The position numbers were made by a program, and so were the translations under genes. This document shows positions 61,620 to 64,000 of a DNA stretch of 64,000 bases, in pieces (position 1 is the first letter of the stretch; each line of letters starts with the position of its first letter). The notes under the pieces were generated by a model, which ran no database searches, was not told the DNA's origin, and saw nothing but the letters and a program-made list of their open reading frames with translations. The stretch lies in NCBI RefSeq assembly GCF_963678635.1, contig NC_087067.1:51080233-51144232 (forward strand). The letters are read 5' to 3'. This stretch comes from Symsagittifera roscoffensis. Lineage: Eukaryota; Xenacoelomorpha; Acoela; Convolutidae.

Positions 61620-62723
61620 CTGAAAAATAATTCACTATTTTTAGTAACATGTGAGGAACTGAAAAATTGAAAAGGGCAGGAAGTTTTTTAATTAGTTTTC
61701 TAATTTTTGGCCATTCTCTCTACTTTTTTTTGGCTTTTTCGTTGCATTTTTATCGGCGGCCTAAGATAGTATTTGGGTTATAAACCTAATCAACGCAATG
61801 AACTGAAGACTCAAATTTGGTTCAAATAGCTGTGACGCAGTTTCTGCGAAGGTGATACCCATCACAAATGCTAAAAAAACCGTGGCCCATCCACGCACAC
61901 TCACCGGTACAAGCTAAGCCCCCCATACACTTAAAAAAGCTAAATAACCTCACCCTGAGAAAAGCTAATCCCGCTTTACCCTTAAAAAATCTTTCGTTTT
62001 TCTATCTGCCCTTACCATTTATCCACTGGCAGTCAATGTAGCATGGCTGTCTTATTGATATGGGCACAGCTGCTGTCTGACACATGCAGAGACATCTGAA
62101 TCTGTAGTTGATAGAGGGCACCTCCTTCTGGTTAGTGTAGATGGCAGTGTGGTTGTGATGTTCGTTAAACACTTGACAAGTGCCCAAGTAGAAGTGGATC
62201 AGACCTAAATGGACCCCAGTCGAAGAACTAATTGTAGTGTGTGTTATTTTTTCTATATAAAACTTAGCGACCGGGGATATTCTCATGCGCGAAGGGCCGA
62301 ATGCGCGAAAGCTCTCAACCAATCAACGCTCTTAAAACTGTCCGAAAGATAATAGTTTATCCCGCATAATTCTTTCGCATATTTCTGATTGGTTAAAAAA
62401 ATTTCGCAAATGAGGGATTTCCACATCAGAAACAAACCTATAAAATAATCAATCTTTGAAATTTTGAATTAAATTTCAAAAACTGGGCGAATATTTCAAT
62501 TTCCTTATACTCCCCACAAACTTTACTCTTGTAGTTTGTTTTACAACATGAATACGTGTGATATACTGACCTTTGATGTGTGTGTTTTGGATTGCAGTGG
62601 AGTTTGGGGATTTGCTCACACACTGGCAGAAGTTGTTCCGATGTTGCCATCTGTCCCCTGCCTTCGCCCCCATATCCTCACACGTGTAGTTCTCTCTATG
62701 ATACACATGCACATTCTCCTCAA
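61516..62723 (-). CDS. Cysteine-rich protein gene, last three exons (predicted)
   Basis: Minus-strand exons 62,620-62,723, 62,016-62,204 and 61,516-61,619 join in phase 1 at both junctions and end at TAA. The first acceptor is tgtttgttgcag, the donors are gtgagc and gtaagg, and the last acceptor is attatttttcag. They encode about 132 residues with 15 cysteines, counting both junction codons: YTCEDMGAKAGDRWQHRNNF then CQC; FRCLCMCQ; CYIDCQW; GCWENQRTL; GCYCTHYGKFVCNS. Spacing of the type C...G..W....C.C resembles von Willebrand factor C-like modules, which are extracellular. The start and any signal peptide are upstream and not identified. Confidence 0.6.
62016..62204 (-). CDS. Cys-rich gene, exon b
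   Basis: Encodes LIHFYLGTCQVFNEHHNH, TAIYTNQKEVPSINYRFRC, LCMCQTAAVPISIRQPC and YIDCQWIN, then a split Gly codon. Two HxN-type glycosylation-like NHT sites are absent or weak; one NHT is present. Confidence 0.6.
62620..62723 (-). CDS. Cys-rich gene, exon a
   Basis: Encodes EENVHVYHRENYTCEDMG, then AKAGDRWQHRNNFCQ. Its last base pairs with the next exon to form Cys. Confidence 0.55.
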
Positions 62724-62764
62724 CTGCAACAAACACACCCTATCTTTACATTGTAAAGTTTGTT

Positions 62765-62812
62765 TTCGGCACTGTTGTACTTCGGCACTGTTGTACTTCG
62801 GCACTGTTGTAC
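62765..62812. repeat. 16-bp tandem repeat, three perfect copies
   Basis: ttcggcactgttgtac three times without change, just upstream (on the minus strand) of exon a of the Cys-rich gene. Confidence 0.95.
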
Positions 62813-64000
62813 TGCCCCGGAAGTAGTATCTACCTGTTTTTGGCCGGAACAAATAAAATTAATATTGTATTCATCTCCATTGTTTCGATCATGTTTTGAG
62901 CTATGGATACATCTTTGAGAAAGCTAATAGCAATTGATATCATCTTCAAGCTTTGCAAAATTCAAAACTTTCCATATTTGTTCCAGTTATTTTAGGGTGT
63001 GAGAACAATAGTTTTTCCTTCATCAGTACATTTGCAAAAACTAATGAAAATTTTCACGAATTATAAAGTTTTGCACTCATTTCGGTTCTTGTTTCATAAA
63101 TTAAAAAAAATGATTTTGCTTTTTAGCCTATCCAGGCGTTATTTAAAAATTTCACATCAGAAATTTTTTTGAGTAATTTTTGAGTAAAATTTTGAAAAAA
63201 AAATGTACAGATTATAGTCTACCATAATCCATTATAATGGATTTTAAATCGATTTTAAATGAATTACAGTCGGTTACGTGGTTCCAAAGTGTAGTCATAA
63301 TCAATTATATTGACAATCATTTGAATATGAGAATCAATTATAATATATTATTGTTCCGACTTTCGATACGAAAGTAACGGTATATTTGTGCTCGGGGTGG
63401 GTTTTTTTCAGACAAATTTTGACTTTTTAACTAGCCATTTCTGACGGATTTTGTTTTTAAAATCATTCAAAAGGTATTGTTGTCTTGAGCTTAAATTTGA
63501 AAAGATATTACGCCTGTGATCATTTTTCGTACAAATATGGGGGTTTAAAGATTGCCATTTTGGCAATTTTTGGGCAATTAACGCACGATATATTTCACGC
63601 TATTAATGCGTAAGCGGAGATTTAATCCGTCTTAGAAATTGTTCCAAATTGGTTGAAAGAAGCTTATTTGCCATAATTGATTTGTTACAAAGAGCGAAAT
63701 CTATCCTTTTGTGCTTATTATGGCGTGTGGGGGAATGATTTTCATAGTTTTTTTTTATGTTATTACTGCTCCATAAACCTGAAAAGGCAGTCTTGTTGTT
63801 CATTGAAGTTCGTTGCGAGTTGAGATATTTAGAACATGCTATTTAGTAATTACATTTGTATGAAATACAAGTTTTTACTCCCTAAATCTCTCAAAATGGA
63901 CCGATTTAGTCAGTTCTAGATGAAAATCAAATAAAAATGTTTCTTTTAAACAAAAAAATTGCTAAAGTTCAACAACCTCAATGATTTTTGGAAGCATAAA
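62813..64000. other. AT-rich end of window
   Basis: No exon supported on either strand. It should contain further intron or upstream sequence of the Cys-rich gene. Confidence 0.45.

Noticed and set aside
62438-62852. Overlapping open frames on both strands near 62.5-62.85 kb
   Set aside because: They run through the proposed splice sites and the 16-bp tandem repeat; the spliced model explains the conserved-looking part better.

Overview
The window looks like nuclear DNA of an invertebrate animal. It is strongly AT-rich, has spliced genes whose exons are clearly richer in G and C than the introns, and is crowded with eukaryotic mobile elements. No base-level feature lets me name the phylum. 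Two genes are recognised with confidence, both on the plus strand: the 3' end of SYF2 (a spliceosome factor; two exons at 12,576-14,223) and a complete ANKIB1 orthologue (an RBR-type E3 ubiquitin ligase; 16 coding exons, 32,248-56,842). The ANKIB1 exons join in phase at every junction to give 1,634 codons plus a stop. Two further genes are proposed on the minus strand from splice-site and phase evidence: an unidentified gene (exons between 58,639 and 59,989) and the 3' end of a cysteine-rich, possibly secreted, protein gene (61,516-62,723).

Layout. 1 to about 9,700: a minus-strand Ty3/gypsy-type LTR retrotransposon, cut by the window start and probably inside an intron of SYF2, because the missing N-terminal exons of SYF2 are not seen up to base 1. 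9,700-12,575: rest of that intron, with interspersed repeats. 12,576-15,040: SYF2 terminal exons and 3' flank. About 16,010-21,590: a satellite array of about 33 monomers of 165-168 bp, with higher-order units of about 665 bp. 21,600-32,247: gene-poor spacer with interspersed repeats and a tRNA-like (SINE-type) segment at 23,386-23,460. 32,248-57,110: ANKIB1, whose introns hold a MULE-type DNA transposon, two hAT-like MITEs, LINE fragments, several foldback elements and many copies of one repeat family. 57,200-58,430: foldback and repeats. 58,600-64,000: the two minus-strand gene candidates, tail-to-tail with ANKIB1.

The most notable points are these. A 2.45-kb MULE (FLYWCH plus transposase, now broken) lies 10 bp inside ANKIB1 intron 5; its 8-bp target duplication copies intron positions +3 to +10, so the splice donor survived. 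A family of roughly 400-550-bp repeats is present in at least a dozen copies that all seem to point the same way. The ANKIB1 protein has an IBR domain interrupted by about 130 low-complexity residues and a C-terminal cysteine pattern resembling an FCS-type zinc finger. The two minus-strand genes were built from splice sites alone.

How the genes work together: SYF2 (pre-mRNA splicing) and ANKIB1 (ubiquitin transfer) have no known shared pathway, and I infer no functional cluster. Apart from the two recognised genes and the coding domains of the mobile elements, calls rest on visible splice signals, phase agreement and repeat structure, and are marked accordingly.
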